Assembly: GCA_942493315.1 (NCBI GenBank)
Contig: OW818690.1
Coordinates: 1,674,001-1,738,000 of the forward strand
Source: UBA5429 sp942493315
Lineage (GTDB): Bacteria > Bacteroidota > Bacteroidia > Bacteroidales > WCHB1-69
Reading direction: 5' to 3'
Length of the DNA stretch: 64,000 nt
Shown in pieces: positions 26,293 through 35,937 of this stretch. Made by a program: the position numbers and the translations under genes. How positions within the stretch are numbered: position 1 is the stretch's first letter; each line of letters starts with the position of its first letter. The notes below the pieces were generated by a model, which saw only the letters and a list, made by a program, of their open reading frames with translations, made no database searches and was not told where the DNA came from.

Positions 26293-27669
26293 ATGAATGA
26301 TTTAAAACAATACATCGAAGACAACAAAGAAAGATTTCTAGAAGAACTATTTTCATTGATCAGAATCCCTTCTATTTCCTCTAAAACTGAAAATAAAGAG
26401 GATATGGTTCGTTGCGCTAATCGCTGGGCTGAATTAATTAAAGAAGCAGGCGCAGATCTAGTGGAAGTACACAAAACTGAAGGTTCTCCTGTTGTTTATG
26501 GTGAAAAAATGATCGATCCTAACGCTCCAACCGTTTTGATCTATGGTCACTATGACGTAATGCCCGTTGAACCACTTGACCTTTGGAATACACCTCCTTT
26601 TGAACCCACTATTATTGATGGTAAAATTTTTGCCCGTGGTGCTGATGACGATAAAGGACAATCTTTTATCCATGCCAAAGCATTTGAATATTTGGTTAAA
26701 ACAAATCAACTTCCTTGTAATGTGAAGTTTATGATTGAAGGAGAAGAAGAAGTGGGTAGCGAAAGTTTATTTACTTTCTGTACTCAAAATGTTGAAAAAT
26801 TAAAAGCAGATGTAATCTTGGTGTCTGATACCAGTATGTTAGCTGCTGGTGTTCCTTCTATTAATGTGGGTCTTCGTGGTTTAACTTACTTAGAAGTAAA
26901 AGTGGTTGGTCCTTGTCGTGACTTACACTCAGGCGTTTTTGGCGGTGCTGTGGCTAACCCAATCAATGTGTTGTGTGATATGTTATCTTCTATGATCGAC
27001 AAAGACGGAAAAATCACAGTTCCCGGATTCTATGACGATGTTTTGGAAGTATCTGCAGAAGAGAGAGCCCTTATGGCAGAAGCTCCTTATGATGAACAAG
27101 AGTTCAAAGATATGATTGGTATTAAAGAAGTGAAAGGTGAAAAAGGATATTCAACTGTTGAAAGAACCTGGATCAGACCAACATTTGATGTTTGTGGTAT
27201 CTGGGGTGGTTATATTGGAGAAGGTACCAAAACCGTTCTTCCTTCAGAGGCCAATGCTAAAGTTTCGATGAGAATTGTTCCTTATCAAAATCCTGAAAAA
27301 ATCATGAAATTATTCAAAGAACATTTTGAATCAATCGCTCCTGATTATGTTACTGTTACTGTAAAACCTCACCATGGTGGTGATGCGTATGTTTCTCCAA
27401 TCGATCTTCCCGCTTACAGAGCAGCTGAAAAAGCATTCGCAGCTACTTATGATGGAAAGAAAACAATCCCAACCAGAAGCGGTGGTTCTATTCCAATCAT
27501 CTCCGATTTCGAGAAAATATTAGGTATCAAATCTATCCTTTTAGGTTTTGGTATTGAAGAAGATGGTATTCACTCACCTAACGAATGTTTCCCATTGGAA
27601 CAACTATTCAAAGGGATTGAAACTGTTCCATATTTCTATAAATATTTGGCTGAAATGGAAAAGAAATAG
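26293..27669 (+). CDS. M20 family metallopeptidase (dipeptidase)
   Basis: 458 residues starting MNDLKQYIEDNKERFLEELFSLIRIPSIS; the open frame extends 45 codons upstream, but that part precedes the -7 element and is unrelated. Zinc-binding and catalytic motifs are present: IYGHYDVMPVEPLDLW (His and Asp), RGADDDKGQ, and EGEEEVGSESL (catalytic Glu-Glu). The dimerisation (lid) domain follows VGLRGLTYLEVKVVGPCRDLHSGVFGGAVANP. Cytosolic hydrolysis of dipeptides or N-acylated substrates is expected; substrate not predictable. Confidence 0.93.
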   Translation: MNDLKQYIEDNKERFLEELFSLIRIPSISSKTENKEDMVRCANRWAELIKEAGADLVEVHKTEGSPVVYGEKMIDPNAPTVLIYGHYDVMPVEPLDLWNTPPFEPTIIDGKIFARGADDDKGQSFIHAKAFEYLVKTNQLPCNVKFMIEGEEEVGSESLFTFCTQNVEKLKADVILVSDTSMLAAGVPSINVGLRGLTYLEVKVVGPCRDLHSGVFGGAVANPINVLCDMLSSMIDKDGKITVPGFYDDVLEVSAEERALMAEAPYDEQEFKDMIGIKEVKGEKGYSTVERTWIRPTFDVCGIWGGYIGEGTKTVLPSEANAKVSMRIVPYQNPEKIMKLFKEHFESIAPDYVTVTVKPHHGGDAYVSPIDLPAYRAAEKAFAATYDGKKTIPTRSGGSIPIISDFEKILGIKSILLGFGIEEDGIHSPNECFPLEQLFKGIETVPYFYKYLAEMEKK

Positions 27670-27671
27670 TT

Positions 27672-27810
27672 GGGCATTCCGGCATCGGCTGACGCACAGG
27701 CCAACCCTGCTGCCGTCGGTCTCCGGCCCATACTCCGCACTCAAAAGCTAAGCGGGTCATCCGTCAGGTAGGAGCTCACAAGTTCGCTCTACCTGACCGG
27801 TGTCCCGCTA
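27672..27810 (+). ncRNA. Structured dispersed repeat, copy A (5' part; interrupted by IS66)
   Basis: Begins GGGCATTCCGGC, contains CTGCCGTCGGTCTCCGGCC and a two-tier hairpin: outer stem AGCGGG (27751-27756) / CCCGCT (27804-27809), inner stem TCAGGTA (27764-27770) / TACCTGA (27790-27796), a bulged G, GAGC / GCTC and a TCACAAGTTC loop. The element continues at 30241-30281 (TTGCGGGGTA..GGCCTACGCCCTAATGC) after the IS66 insertion, for 180 nt in total. Copies at 42586, 54144 and 55151 share the ends; in the first two of these the stems differ in sequence but still pair. Whether it is transcribed is unknown. Confidence 0.75.
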
Positions 27811-27881
27811 GTAAGCATACGAGCAACCCCATATCAAAGAATATGTTTTTTTAAGGTAAATTAGAGAAGGTTGATTAATTT

Positions 27882-29468
27882 TCAATCAGACAGTTTAGTC
27901 TCGACAAGTAAGGATTTGTCAATATTTTGAGGTAAAAGTTTTTCTAATTGACTTGTTTTGGTTTCATTTATATTTTCTACCACATAAGCGAACCAATCAT
28001 AGGGATTAATATCGTTTAGTTTACAGGTAGCAAAGAAGCTATAATATATGGCTGTAAATTGAGCAAATTCATGATTTCCGGCAAATAGGTAGTTTTTACG
28101 ACCCAATGCTAAAGGACGAATAGCATTCTCTACTCTGTTATTATCTATTTCGATCATTCCATTTTGAAGATAATTCATCAAAGCATCCCATCTTTCAACA
28201 CAGTAGTTGAAAGCTTTTCCAATTGGACTGGAAGGTAGCACATTCTTTCTGTGATCAGCAATATATTTTCCAATTTGATTTAATATAGGAAGAGATTCTG
28301 TAAGTCTTCTTTGATATCGCTTTTCGATACTTTCGTTTAATTCTTTTGATGTTTGTTCAACTTTATAAAGTTCTTGGATCAGTAGCATTACTACAGTAGC
28401 ATGAGTTTTATCATTACTTAATGCTTTCTCAAAATATCTTCTAGCATGTGCCCAACATCCAATATGTAAAATCTTCTTTTCACGAATAGCCACATCATAA
28501 GCTGCATAACCATCTGTTTGTAAAATCCCACGATATTGATCTAAAAAATGTTTTGGCAAACTGTGACTTCTTGAAGGGGCATACTCAAACAGTACAGATA
28601 ACTCCATAACTGCATTACTTACCCACATATATCCTTTTTTTGTCTTCCCTTTCGTTTCTCGATCCATAACCTGGATCGGTGATTCATCCATTTGTAAATA
28701 TTGGGATTGTTGAACTTTCTGTCGATGACCTTTATAAAGTATTTCCAGAAGTTCTGATGTTAATCTAATCCAATTTTCAACTGTTGATGCACTTAAGTTA
28801 ATCCCTAACAACTTCAACTGTTGTAATTGTCTGTGAATAGGCATGTGAAAAACATATTTATTTACAATCAAATAAGCCAATAAACTTGAACCAGCCATGA
28901 TTTTGGGAATCGGACGATATAATTCTGCTATAATTTGTCTTTGCTTATTATTTTCATCAGGTTTTGTTATATAGACAGGTCTGATAATACGTCTAATAAA
29001 CAAATAAGCGGGTTTAATATGTAACTCTTCTGTAATCTCTTCCCTGATACGAACCATTCCTGTAACATCTTCTGTAGGTTCTAAAATAACTTCTTCTACA
29101 GGTAGATCTTTTGGCAGTTCTTGTCTTCCGGGATGTTTCCCATCATAACTTTTACGTTTTTTGATGATCACTTCAACTTCTTCAATCAATTCCTTCTCTT
29201 TTTGATCAAGAACCTCTTTAGGAAACAACTCCAGTTGATCAGGATTTTCAAAACGCTCACTCTTTTGTCCAAAAGTCATCCGTTTTAATTGTTCTACCAA
29301 ATGCTTAAGACGACTTATTTCATCTTCTTTTTGAATGATTGATGATTCAAGCTTATAAAGCTGTTGGTCTTGCTTTTGAATCTGTTGGTCTTGTTGCGCA
29401 AGCACTTTTTTGAGTTCTTTTAACTCATTTTGTTGTTCAATAAACAGGTTATTTTGCGCTTGTTTCAT
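27882..29468 (-). CDS. tnpC: IS66 family transposase TnpC
   Basis: 528 residues. N-terminal Gln-rich coiled coil (QNELKELKKVLAQQDQQIQKQDQQLYKL), a leucine-zipper-like region (LKHLVEQLKRMTFGQKSERF is a hallmark), the IS66 DUF-type centre (MPIHRQLQQLKLLGINLSASTVENWI) and the DDE region: QMDESPIQVMD, LQTDGYAAYD, and near the C-terminus MIEIDNNRVENAIRPLALGRKNYLFAGN with the catalytic Glu. Intact. Carries out cut-and-paste transposition of the element. Confidence 0.96.
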   Translation of the reverse strand: MKQAQNNLFIEQQNELKELKKVLAQQDQQIQKQDQQLYKLESSIIQKEDEISRLKHLVEQLKRMTFGQKSERFENPDQLELFPKEVLDQKEKELIEEVEVIIKKRKSYDGKHPGRQELPKDLPVEEVILEPTEDVTGMVRIREEITEELHIKPAYLFIRRIIRPVYITKPDENNKQRQIIAELYRPIPKIMAGSSLLAYLIVNKYVFHMPIHRQLQQLKLLGINLSASTVENWIRLTSELLEILYKGHRQKVQQSQYLQMDESPIQVMDRETKGKTKKGYMWVSNAVMELSVLFEYAPSRSHSLPKHFLDQYRGILQTDGYAAYDVAIREKKILHIGCWAHARRYFEKALSNDKTHATVVMLLIQELYKVEQTSKELNESIEKRYQRRLTESLPILNQIGKYIADHRKNVLPSSPIGKAFNYCVERWDALMNYLQNGMIEIDNNRVENAIRPLALGRKNYLFAGNHEFAQFTAIYYSFFATCKLNDINPYDWFAYVVENINETKTSQLEKLLPQNIDKSLLVETKLSD

Positions 29469-29530
29469 GTAACAAATATACTAAAAAAATCGTTACAAAA
29501 CAACCATTTATGTAAGAAAAATGAACTTTT

Positions 29531-29878
29531 TTATGCAATTTTATATCGCTTACTTTTCTTAAACGTATCTATAGAAAGTCCCTCTAAAAGCATTAAAACA
29601 TCTTCTCTTTTTAGTTCTAAACCACCATCACAATCAGTAGTGCGGGCTTTGTATCGACCTCTTTCTAATCGCTTGTAATAAATTACGAACCCATCTCCAT
29701 CCCAATAAAGCATTTTTATATGTGTTTTTTGTCTATTCAAAAAGACAAAAACAGCACCAGATGTCGGAGTTTTTTGCATAAAATCACGCACAATGCCTGC
29801 TAATCCATCAAAGCTATTATGAATATTGACAGGTTTGGTACATAAATAATATTTTATGGTACTACTAAATCCTATCAT
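29531..29878 (-). CDS. tnpB: IS66 family accessory protein TnpB
   Basis: 115 residues with the compact IS66 Orf2 pattern: PVNIHNSFDGLAGIVRDFMQKTPTSGAVFVFLNRQKTHIKMLYWDGDGFVIYYKRLERGRY. Required with TnpA for transposition in studied IS66 elements; the molecular role is unclear. Two nt separate it from tnpA, indicating coupling. The name is unrelated to the IS200/IS605 TnpB nuclease. Confidence 0.95.
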   Translation of the reverse strand: MIGFSSTIKYYLCTKPVNIHNSFDGLAGIVRDFMQKTPTSGAVFVFLNRQKTHIKMLYWDGDGFVIYYKRLERGRYKARTTDCDGGLELKREDVLMLLEGLSIDTFKKSKRYKIA

Positions 29879-29880
29879 GT

Positions 29881-30165
29881 CTAATATATTTTAAGTTGTA
29901 TCCCATTTGGTAATGTTAACTCAATCTGAGGTATTCTAGATCCCTCTGATTTAAAATTTTCTTGGGTTAGTTCAATAAATGAAAAATCTTGATCTTTAAA
30001 ACTTGTTCTCCTTATTGATTCTTCCGGACATAATTTATGTGTCCAATATCTAAAGGAATCGTAACTAATCCCATGTTCCATCGCAAAATCCTTTTTGGTC
30101 TTTTCACCTTGTTTCCACAACTCAACCATACTTGACATCTCTGCCTCTTTTGATATAATATTCAT
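29881..30165 (-). CDS. tnpA: IS66 family accessory protein TnpA
   Basis: 94 residues with an N-terminal helix-turn-helix (MVELWKQGEKTKKDFAMEHGISYDSFRYWTHKL) and a short C-terminal beta part (IELTLPNGIQLKIY), the usual IS66 Orf1 layout. First gene of the tnpABC operon within the element. Confidence 0.9.
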   Translation of the reverse strand: MNIISKEAEMSSMVELWKQGEKTKKDFAMEHGISYDSFRYWTHKLCPEESIRRTSFKDQDFSFIELTQENFKSEGSRIPQIELTLPNGIQLKIY

Positions 30166-30240
30166 GCTTTTTTAAAAGCAAAAATAAAATGATCATCTCT
30201 CATCTACAAGATGGGGTTGCTCGTATGCTTACTCCCGCTA

Positions 30241-30281
30241 ATCTTTTTCGCTTGCGGGGTATTTGGCCTACGCCCTAATGC
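30241..30281 (+). ncRNA. Structured dispersed repeat, copy A (3' part)
   Basis: The sequence after the right target duplication, TTGCGGGGTATTTGGCC..CGCCCTAATGC, aligns to the 3' end of copy B (reverse complement of 42586-42630) and completes the element that starts at 27672. The terminal AATGC can pair with GCATT at the 5' end. Confidence 0.7.
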
Positions 30282-30807
30282 AAAGTTCGACGTTCGACGT
30301 TTAACGTTCGACGTTATTTTGATATTGCTCAATATGCTCAATATGCTCATTATTCATTATTCTGAAACCTAACCTGGACAAGCCAGAACCAAAATAGCAC
30401 ACAGATGACACTGATATAACAGATTGCCACAGATTAGAAATAAGCTAATGTGATAATAAGCAAATAAGCTAATTAATTTTGAATAATAATTCGATTTATA
30501 ATTCGTGAATTAGTGGCATTTATATATAGTTTCAATGTTGAACACTTCGCTGTTGAAATACAATTAAACCTTTAAACCTTAAACAAAATTAATCTGTGTA
30601 AATCAGTTCAATCTGTGTCATCAGTGTTCTATTAATAACTTAAATAAAGAGTTGTAAGTCAAATCATAATAACATGATTTTTAAATATTGTGCCAAAATA
30701 TACACGAATATCAAGAATAAGATACTAAAACCCAAAACCCAAAACCTAAATATCCTATTTGCAACACTATCGACTATCGACTATCGACATCCTTATGCAC
30801 TGTTTTC
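30282..30807. repeat. Gene-free spacer with short dispersed words
   Basis: No credible gene. It holds a TTCGACG-type array (30286-30316), TGCTCAATA units, the phrase AATAAGCTAATGTGATAAT also seen at 42750, and two stretches of ACAGATT-type words (about 30390-30440 and 30592-30628) in inverted orientation to each other. It ends near the lptD stop. Confidence 0.6.
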
Positions 30808-33492
30808 CTAGAAAATATTATCTCTAAAATCTTGTTTAAGCGGTAATTTTAAGTCTTTGAGTACAGATGCTTTTACATTGATAGTGAAACTCCAACCTCT
30901 TCGGTACCCGAATGGAATCCACTTAAATGACATTTCCCAACAATGGAGATCCCGGTAAATGTCAAATGAAGTGTAAGAAAAATCTTTGGCTTTAAAATCG
31001 TATCCTGTTTTGAACCCAACTTTCCATTTTTTGGTGATATTGAAATCTCCTTCAATGCCCAATGTTTGAACGATCGACTGATTGTAATGAATCGCTGTAT
31101 CAACCATAAAATAGTTGTAATTTTCGTTAACATTGTAGTTAAAGGTATAGTTCAATGTTACATTCCATGGATTTGAAAAATCGGGACGTGTGTTGGGAAT
31201 TCCAAGCGTACTTTCTGTAAACAGCGAACTGGATTGAGTCGTTTGTGTTGTAGGAACCGTCTGCTCTTTCTTAATCCCTTTGAAGAAATCGTTATCTAAC
31301 CGCCAATTTACACCCAACTGAAAGGAAGAGGAACTAAATCTAAACAATTTTTTATTCACTTCCCATTCAGTTTGATTGATGTTAACACCTTTATTATTAA
31401 CAATATATGGATCAAACATAAAGTTAAATGTCATATCTAAAAACTGGGTAAATTTTGACCTTCCAGAGATAGAAACAGGACTCCAGCCCATTGAATCTGC
31501 GGCAAAATCGTATCCTCCTGACATGGTAAGATTTTCCAAAATCACAATTTTTCTAACTCCTGTAATAGTATCTCTTCTTGAAGGTACTTTCATCTCAATA
31601 TTATTGGAGATAGAAAATCTTGTAATCGCCTGATCATTAGAAGAAACATTGCCGTACATCGCATTGCTGAAATAGGAATATTCTTCATAAACCCCTTTGA
31701 TGGTATTGAAATACCTTCCATAAGTGTTTCCACTTAAATTGGGACGATATACAAAACTGGCATCCGGTGTAACAACATGGCGAATCGCTTTAATAAAGCC
31801 TCTTTTAAATCCATAAGTGAAAAATATTTTGGTATTCACAGAAGTTTGTGCTGAAACATCGTGGAGTGCATAAAAACCTTTCTGATATACATTTGTGATA
31901 ACGGGTGAAATGTAGGTATCGTTGGTATCTGTAGAAAACTCTTTGGTTAAAGATTGTAAATACCATTTTTCAGTTATGTTAACAGAGGTGTTCCAGTTGA
32001 TTGATTTTCCAATTTTAATCGGAATCTGAATCGGAATGTTATGTTTGATTCCGGTTTCCATATTATTCCAGGTTTCAGCTTTAAAAAACGAGGAATCTAC
32101 ACCAGAAAGATGATTTCCCATTTGTGATGACCACTTAACCGAAATATTCTCATACCATTTAAGGGTTCCCACTCTTTTAATCTTTCTAAATGGATAGATC
32201 TGATTGATCGACATACTCAAATCAGGTAATCCTAAATTCACATTTAGATTTTGAGTGTTTTGAGAATAGGAAGCGCTGGCATCTAAGAAGAAAAACCCTT
32301 TAATATTAGTCGAAATACTTACTGTTGAATTGTATTGATTCGATAAATAATCGTTCACATTCGACAAAGTATTTTTATTATACGTATTACTAATCAGCTT
32401 TATATGAGCAGAGAATGTGAAATTGGGATTCATTTTAGGATCTTGTTGGTGATTCCACTCCACTTTAAAGTCATTTTTCCGATTAAAAAGCGGGGTTCCC
32501 CTTTCTCCTTCCAATGTTTGAGCAAAACTGATAAATGCATCACCCCTGAATTTATAACGAAACACATAATTGGATTTTCCTTTGATTGCCCAGCTACCAC
32601 GAGTATAAATATCAGCAAGAAGAGTCAAGTCAAAATTGTCACTGATTCCTAAGTAATAACCTAAATTTTCAAAGTAAAAACCTCGGGTTCCTGAAATTCC
32701 GAAAGTGGGCATCACTAATCCGGAAGCTCTCCCTTTTTGCATCGGAAAATAACCGAAAGGGATCGCTAAAAAAGTGGGGATATCACCAAAACTAAGGTAA
32801 GCAATTCCTGTAACAATTTTATCATTCTGGATCGCTTTTGCTTTATTGAATTTTATTTGGTAGTGTGGACAATCCAGATCACAAGTGGTATATTGTCCAT
32901 TTGCAATAAATGACGTTTTATCGTCAATTTTCTTAACATATTTGCCATGAATATACCCTTCCCCTTCAGATGTGATCACTTTGGTAATCTTCCCTTTTTT
33001 GGTGGTAAAGTTATACTTAATCTCTTGTGCTCTATACTTGGACTCCGCCTGTGTAAAAATAGGAGTACCGTGAACATGACCGCTATCAGAAGCAATTCCG
33101 GATGCGTACAATTCGTTTTTCCCAAAATTAATCTCAATATAATCTGCTTCGAGATTCATATCGTCATAGCCGGTTTTGGCATTCTGAAATAAAATCGCAG
33201 TTTTGTCTTTAAAATCAAAATAAATGGAGTCAGTACACTCATAAGAAACGCTATTTTCGAGTGCATCTTTTGATATTTTTTTGGGACTTTTCGGAGTTTT
33301 TGGAAGAGAATCGGGCAAAATAGCCGCAACAGTATCCGGTTTTGCGGAAAGTGAAACAGAATCTGTATGTCGTTGAATTATTGAATTATTTTCATTCTGC
33401 GCTCTTGCTTGCAATCCGAAAATACTGAAAATAAAGAGTATAATAAACCTCCAAAGATATAAACATTGAAATAGGTATAATTTTCTTTTCAA
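30808..33492 (-). CDS. lptD: LptD-like LPS-assembly outer-membrane protein
   Basis: 894 residues with signal peptide (FIILFIFSIFGLQARAQ). Residues about 80-250 form the OstA-like periplasmic domain (DSIYFDFKDKTAILFQNAKTGYDDMNLEADYIEINFGKNELYASGIADSG-type strands; KYNFTTKKGKITKV). The remainder is a large barrel (FEGNLGYYLGISDNFDLTLLADIYTRGSWAIKG-like strands; YRYKFRGDAFISF) ending in MSFKWIPFGYRRGWSFTINVKA. Bacteroidota LptD homologues have this size and order. Inserts LPS into the outer leaflet. It is divergent from the amidase gene at 33567. Confidence 0.85.
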   Translation of the reverse strand: MKRKLYLFQCLYLWRFIILFIFSIFGLQARAQNENNSIIQRHTDSVSLSAKPDTVAAILPDSLPKTPKSPKKISKDALENSVSYECTDSIYFDFKDKTAILFQNAKTGYDDMNLEADYIEINFGKNELYASGIASDSGHVHGTPIFTQAESKYRAQEIKYNFTTKKGKITKVITSEGEGYIHGKYVKKIDDKTSFIANGQYTTCDLDCPHYQIKFNKAKAIQNDKIVTGIAYLSFGDIPTFLAIPFGYFPMQKGRASGLVMPTFGISGTRGFYFENLGYYLGISDNFDLTLLADIYTRGSWAIKGKSNYVFRYKFRGDAFISFAQTLEGERGTPLFNRKNDFKVEWNHQQDPKMNPNFTFSAHIKLISNTYNKNTLSNVNDYLSNQYNSTVSISTNIKGFFFLDASASYSQNTQNLNVNLGLPDLSMSINQIYPFRKIKRVGTLKWYENISVKWSSQMGNHLSGVDSSFFKAETWNNMETGIKHNIPIQIPIKIGKSINWNTSVNITEKWYLQSLTKEFSTDTNDTYISPVITNVYQKGFYALHDVSAQTSVNTKIFFTYGFKRGFIKAIRHVVTPDASFVYRPNLSGNTYGRYFNTIKGVYEEYSYFSNAMYGNVSSNDQAITRFSISNNIEMKVPSRRDTITGVRKIVILENLTMSGGYDFAADSMGWSPVSISGRSKFTQFLDMTFNFMFDPYIVNNKGVNINQTEWEVNKKLFRFSSSSFQLGVNWRLDNDFFKGIKKEQTVPTTQTTQSSSLFTESTLGIPNTRPDFSNPWNVTLNYTFNYNVNENYNYFMVDTAIHYNQSIVQTLGIEGDFNITKKWKVGFKTGYDFKAKDFSYTSFDIYRDLHCWEMSFKWIPFGYRRGWSFTINVKASVLKDLKLPLKQDFRDNIF

Positions 33493-33566
33493 GTATGACG
33501 TTATTATAGTACTTATATATATTTTTGTATTTACAAACCTTCAAAAATACGCAAAAATTTCATGAT

Positions 33567-34835
33567 ATGAACAGAAAAAATGTGATTTTAGTATTAACAC
33601 TTCTCACTTTTTTAAACCTTAGTGGTTTTTCTCAAGTTTCCGACAAAGTGAACAAAATAGTTATAGATGCCGGTCATGGTGGTACAATGCCTGGATGTGT
33701 AGGTAAAAAGTCTAAGGAAAAGGATGTTACGTTAGCTGTTGCCCTCAAATTTGGAAAATTAATTGAAAAAAATTGTCCCGATGTGAAAGTGATTTATACC
33801 CGCAAAACGGATGCTACTGTTGAAGTTTATAAAAGAGCGGTTATTGCCAATGAAAACAAAGCGGATCTGTTCATCTCTATCCATTGCAATGCCAGTGAAA
33901 GTAAAACAGCTCACGGAATTGAAACTTTTGTAATGGGTCTTGAAAAATCGTCAGCCAGTATTGCGATTGCTAAAAAAGAGAATGCTGACATTTTGAATGA
34001 AAAAGACTATAAAAACAACTACGGTGGGTTCGATCCCAACTCCAGCGAAGCGAGTGTTGTTTTTTCGCTCTATTCCACAGCTTATTTAAAGAACTCTGCT
34101 ATTTTTGCTTCCAAAGTACAAAATAACCTCTTAAAAAACACTGGATTATCTGATCGCCGTGTACAACAAGCCGGATTCTGGGTTTTGTATAAAGTTGCTA
34201 TGCCTAGTATTTTAGTGGAATTGGGCTTTTTATCACATCCGAAAGAGGAAGAGTTTATCATCAAAGAGAGCACTCAGGATATTATGGCCATTTCTCTTTA
34301 TAATTCTTTTATTGAATACAAAAATCAGGTTGAAGGGACACATCTTCCGCTTTTGCCTGTTCCTGAGATTCCACAAAAAGAACAGGAAAAACCTAAAAAT
34401 GAAAAACCGGAAATCAACAAAAAAGATTCTGTTTTAGTTATCAAAGATATCATTCAACAACCCAATAAAGAGAATCCAATTACGAAGCCGGTTGTTGAGG
34501 TAAAAAAAGACACGATTCTCATTAATCCAAAAGACACAACACTCCCCAAAATAATCGATCCAATCACTTCTGAAATTGACAAAATAGTATATTTCAGGGT
34601 TCAATTTATGGCTAGTCCTGAGAATATCAGCATAGTGAGTTCCAAATTTAAAGGAATACCGGATGTCAAGAAATACTTTGAAAAAAACTTATGGAAATAT
34701 ACGGCGGGGAATGTTACGAAATGGGAAGAAGCACAAGCAATCTTGAAAAATGTAAAGAAACAGTATCCGGATGCCTTTATCATTGCGTTTAAAAATGGGG
34801 AGAAAATTCCAATTTCTGATGCACGTCCAAAATAA
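33567..34835 (+). CDS. N-acetylmuramoyl-L-alanine amidase (Amidase_3)
   Basis: 422 residues starting MNRKNVILVLTLLTFLNLSGFSQ (signal peptide); the frame extends 14 codons upstream without signal-like sequence. The catalytic domain has IVIDAGHGGTMPGC (zinc His), KSKEKDVTLAVALKFG (Glu ligand), DLFISIHCNAS (His) and PSILVELGFLSHPKEEEFI (catalytic Glu). A Pro/Lys-rich linker (EIPQKEQEKPKNEKPEINK) follows, then a C-terminal SPOR-like segment (VYFRVQFMASPENI...DAFIIAFKNGEKIPISDA) that would bind denuded septal glycan. Periplasmic peptidoglycan cleavage at cell division is expected. Confidence 0.93.
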   Translation: MNRKNVILVLTLLTFLNLSGFSQVSDKVNKIVIDAGHGGTMPGCVGKKSKEKDVTLAVALKFGKLIEKNCPDVKVIYTRKTDATVEVYKRAVIANENKADLFISIHCNASESKTAHGIETFVMGLEKSSASIAIAKKENADILNEKDYKNNYGGFDPNSSEASVVFSLYSTAYLKNSAIFASKVQNNLLKNTGLSDRRVQQAGFWVLYKVAMPSILVELGFLSHPKEEEFIIKESTQDIMAISLYNSFIEYKNQVEGTHLPLLPVPEIPQKEQEKPKNEKPEINKKDSVLVIKDIIQQPNKENPITKPVVEVKKDTILINPKDTTLPKIIDPITSEIDKIVYFRVQFMASPENISIVSSKFKGIPDVKKYFEKNLWKYTAGNVTKWEEAQAILKNVKKQYPDAFIIAFKNGEKIPISDARPK

Positions 34836-34871
34836 AACCCAAGATTTTTGATCTAAACTACGTTTATATTA

Positions 34872-35444
34872 ATGGAAACCAAACTGAAACAAGAAAAGGA
34901 TTTCACGCAATTGATTGCTGATTGTATCTCTGAGAAGAGAGAAGCGCAGCATAAGTTGTTTAAAACCTTTTACAGTAAAATGTTTCATGTTTGTTACCGC
35001 TACGCCTCATCGTACGAGGAAGCTCAGGATATGCTCAATGAAGGGTTTTTGAAAATATTTTCAAATCTCGACAAATACAAAAATGAAGGTTCTTTCGAAG
35101 CTTGGATGAAAAGGGTTATGGCCAATGCAGCACTTGATTTTCAAAGAAAATACAAAAGCAACATTGATACTATTGAATACGATGCAGTGGAAAGTAGAGC
35201 AATGGTTCAATTTGATGAAAACAGTGCCATCAGTAAGATCTCCAGTGATGAGTTGATGTTATTGATTCAAAAGCTCCCTTTTATGAGTAGGTCGGTCTTT
35301 AACTTATATGTTTTTGAAGACTACTCCCATGCCGAAATTGCTGAAATTTTACAAATGAAGGAAGGTACATCCCACTGGCATTTGAATTTTGCCAGAACAA
35401 AACTAAAACAGCTCATATTACAACAAATTAACCCCAATAAATAG
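34872..35444 (+). CDS. ECF-type RNA polymerase sigma factor
   Basis: 190 residues. Region 2 is seen in FKTFYSKMFHVCYRYASSYEEAQDMLNEGFLKIFSNLDKYKNEGSFEAWMKRVMANAALDFQRK, and region 4 in LIQKLPFMSRSVFNLYVFEDYSHAEIAEILQMKEGTSHWHLNFARTKLKQLI. It is followed two bases later by a membrane protein with the look of a partner anti-sigma factor. The regulon is unknown. Confidence 0.93.
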   Translation: METKLKQEKDFTQLIADCISEKREAQHKLFKTFYSKMFHVCYRYASSYEEAQDMLNEGFLKIFSNLDKYKNEGSFEAWMKRVMANAALDFQRKYKSNIDTIEYDAVESRAMVQFDENSAISKISSDELMLLIQKLPFMSRSVFNLYVFEDYSHAEIAEILQMKEGTSHWHLNFARTKLKQLILQQINPNK

Positions 35445-35445
35445 A

Positions 35446-35937
35446 ATGGATCAATTTGACGAACTAATAAAAGAGAAAGCTGAAAAGAAGGTTTTTAAAT
35501 ACAAACCTCTTTTTTGGATTTTGTTTGCCAAAAGTGCAGGGATCTCTGCATTTTCGGCTGTACAGATCATCTCTGCAGTAGTAATTATTGGAGGATTAAC
35601 TGGTGGTGGAACCTATTTAGGAATTCACAATTACAACAAAAGCAAAATTGCAAAAGCCCCTAAGCAAATCGAACAGATCCAATCCAAACAAGAAACGATC
35701 ATTCCGACAGACACTTTACAGATAGACACGATTATCCCTCAACCTAAGCTTGAAAAACCGGCAGTAAAACCTCAAAATACAAAGCCAAAGAGCACTCAGG
35801 TAGTGGTTTCAGAACCCACAAAACCGGTAGTAGCGCCCAAGCGTGACACCATTCCCAAAAAGCAAACCCCCAGAAATCCTTACGAAGGGATGCGGATCAT
35901 GACGATCAATCCAGACACGATAAAGAGTAATTATTAG
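35446..35937 (+). CDS. Single-span membrane protein, candidate anti-sigma factor
   Basis: 163 residues: a short cytosolic N-terminus beginning MDQFDELIKEKAEKKVF, which resembles the D.LIKEK start of many Bacteroidota sigma-associated membrane proteins; a hydrophobic segment at about 33-62 (SAFSAVQIISAVVIIGGLTGGGTYLGI); then a Pro/Lys/Thr-rich periplasmic tail ending NPYEGMRIMTINPDTIKSNY. It directly follows the ECF sigma gene. No recognised anti-sigma domain is visible, so the role is inferred from position. Confidence 0.65.
   Translation: MDQFDELIKEKAEKKVFKYKPLFWILFAKSAGISAFSAVQIISAVVIIGGLTGGGTYLGIHNYNKSKIAKAPKQIEQIQSKQETIIPTDTLQIDTIIPQPKLEKPAVKPQNTKPKSTQVVVSEPTKPVVAPKRDTIPKKQTPRNPYEGMRIMTINPDTIKSNY

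Larger units (their letters stand above)
27811..30232 (-). mobile_element. Complete IS66-family insertion sequence with 8-bp target duplication
   Basis: 2422 bp bounded by terminal inverted repeats GTAAGCATACGAGCAACCCC at 27811-27830 and its reverse complement at 30213-30232 (matching continues 2 bp inward). Both outer flanks are TCCCGCTA (27803-27810 and 30233-30240), the 8-bp duplication IS66 makes. Inside are tnpA, tnpB and tnpC in order on the minus strand. All three frames are open and both ends intact, so the insertion looks recent and possibly active. It sits within the structured repeat copy A, which is rejoined exactly when one TCCCGCTA is removed. Confidence 0.97.

Noticed and set aside
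27811..30232. IS66 TnpB as an IS200/IS605 RNA-guided nuclease with a guide RNA
   Set aside because: The protein is the 115-aa IS66 accessory factor; the shared name is historical.
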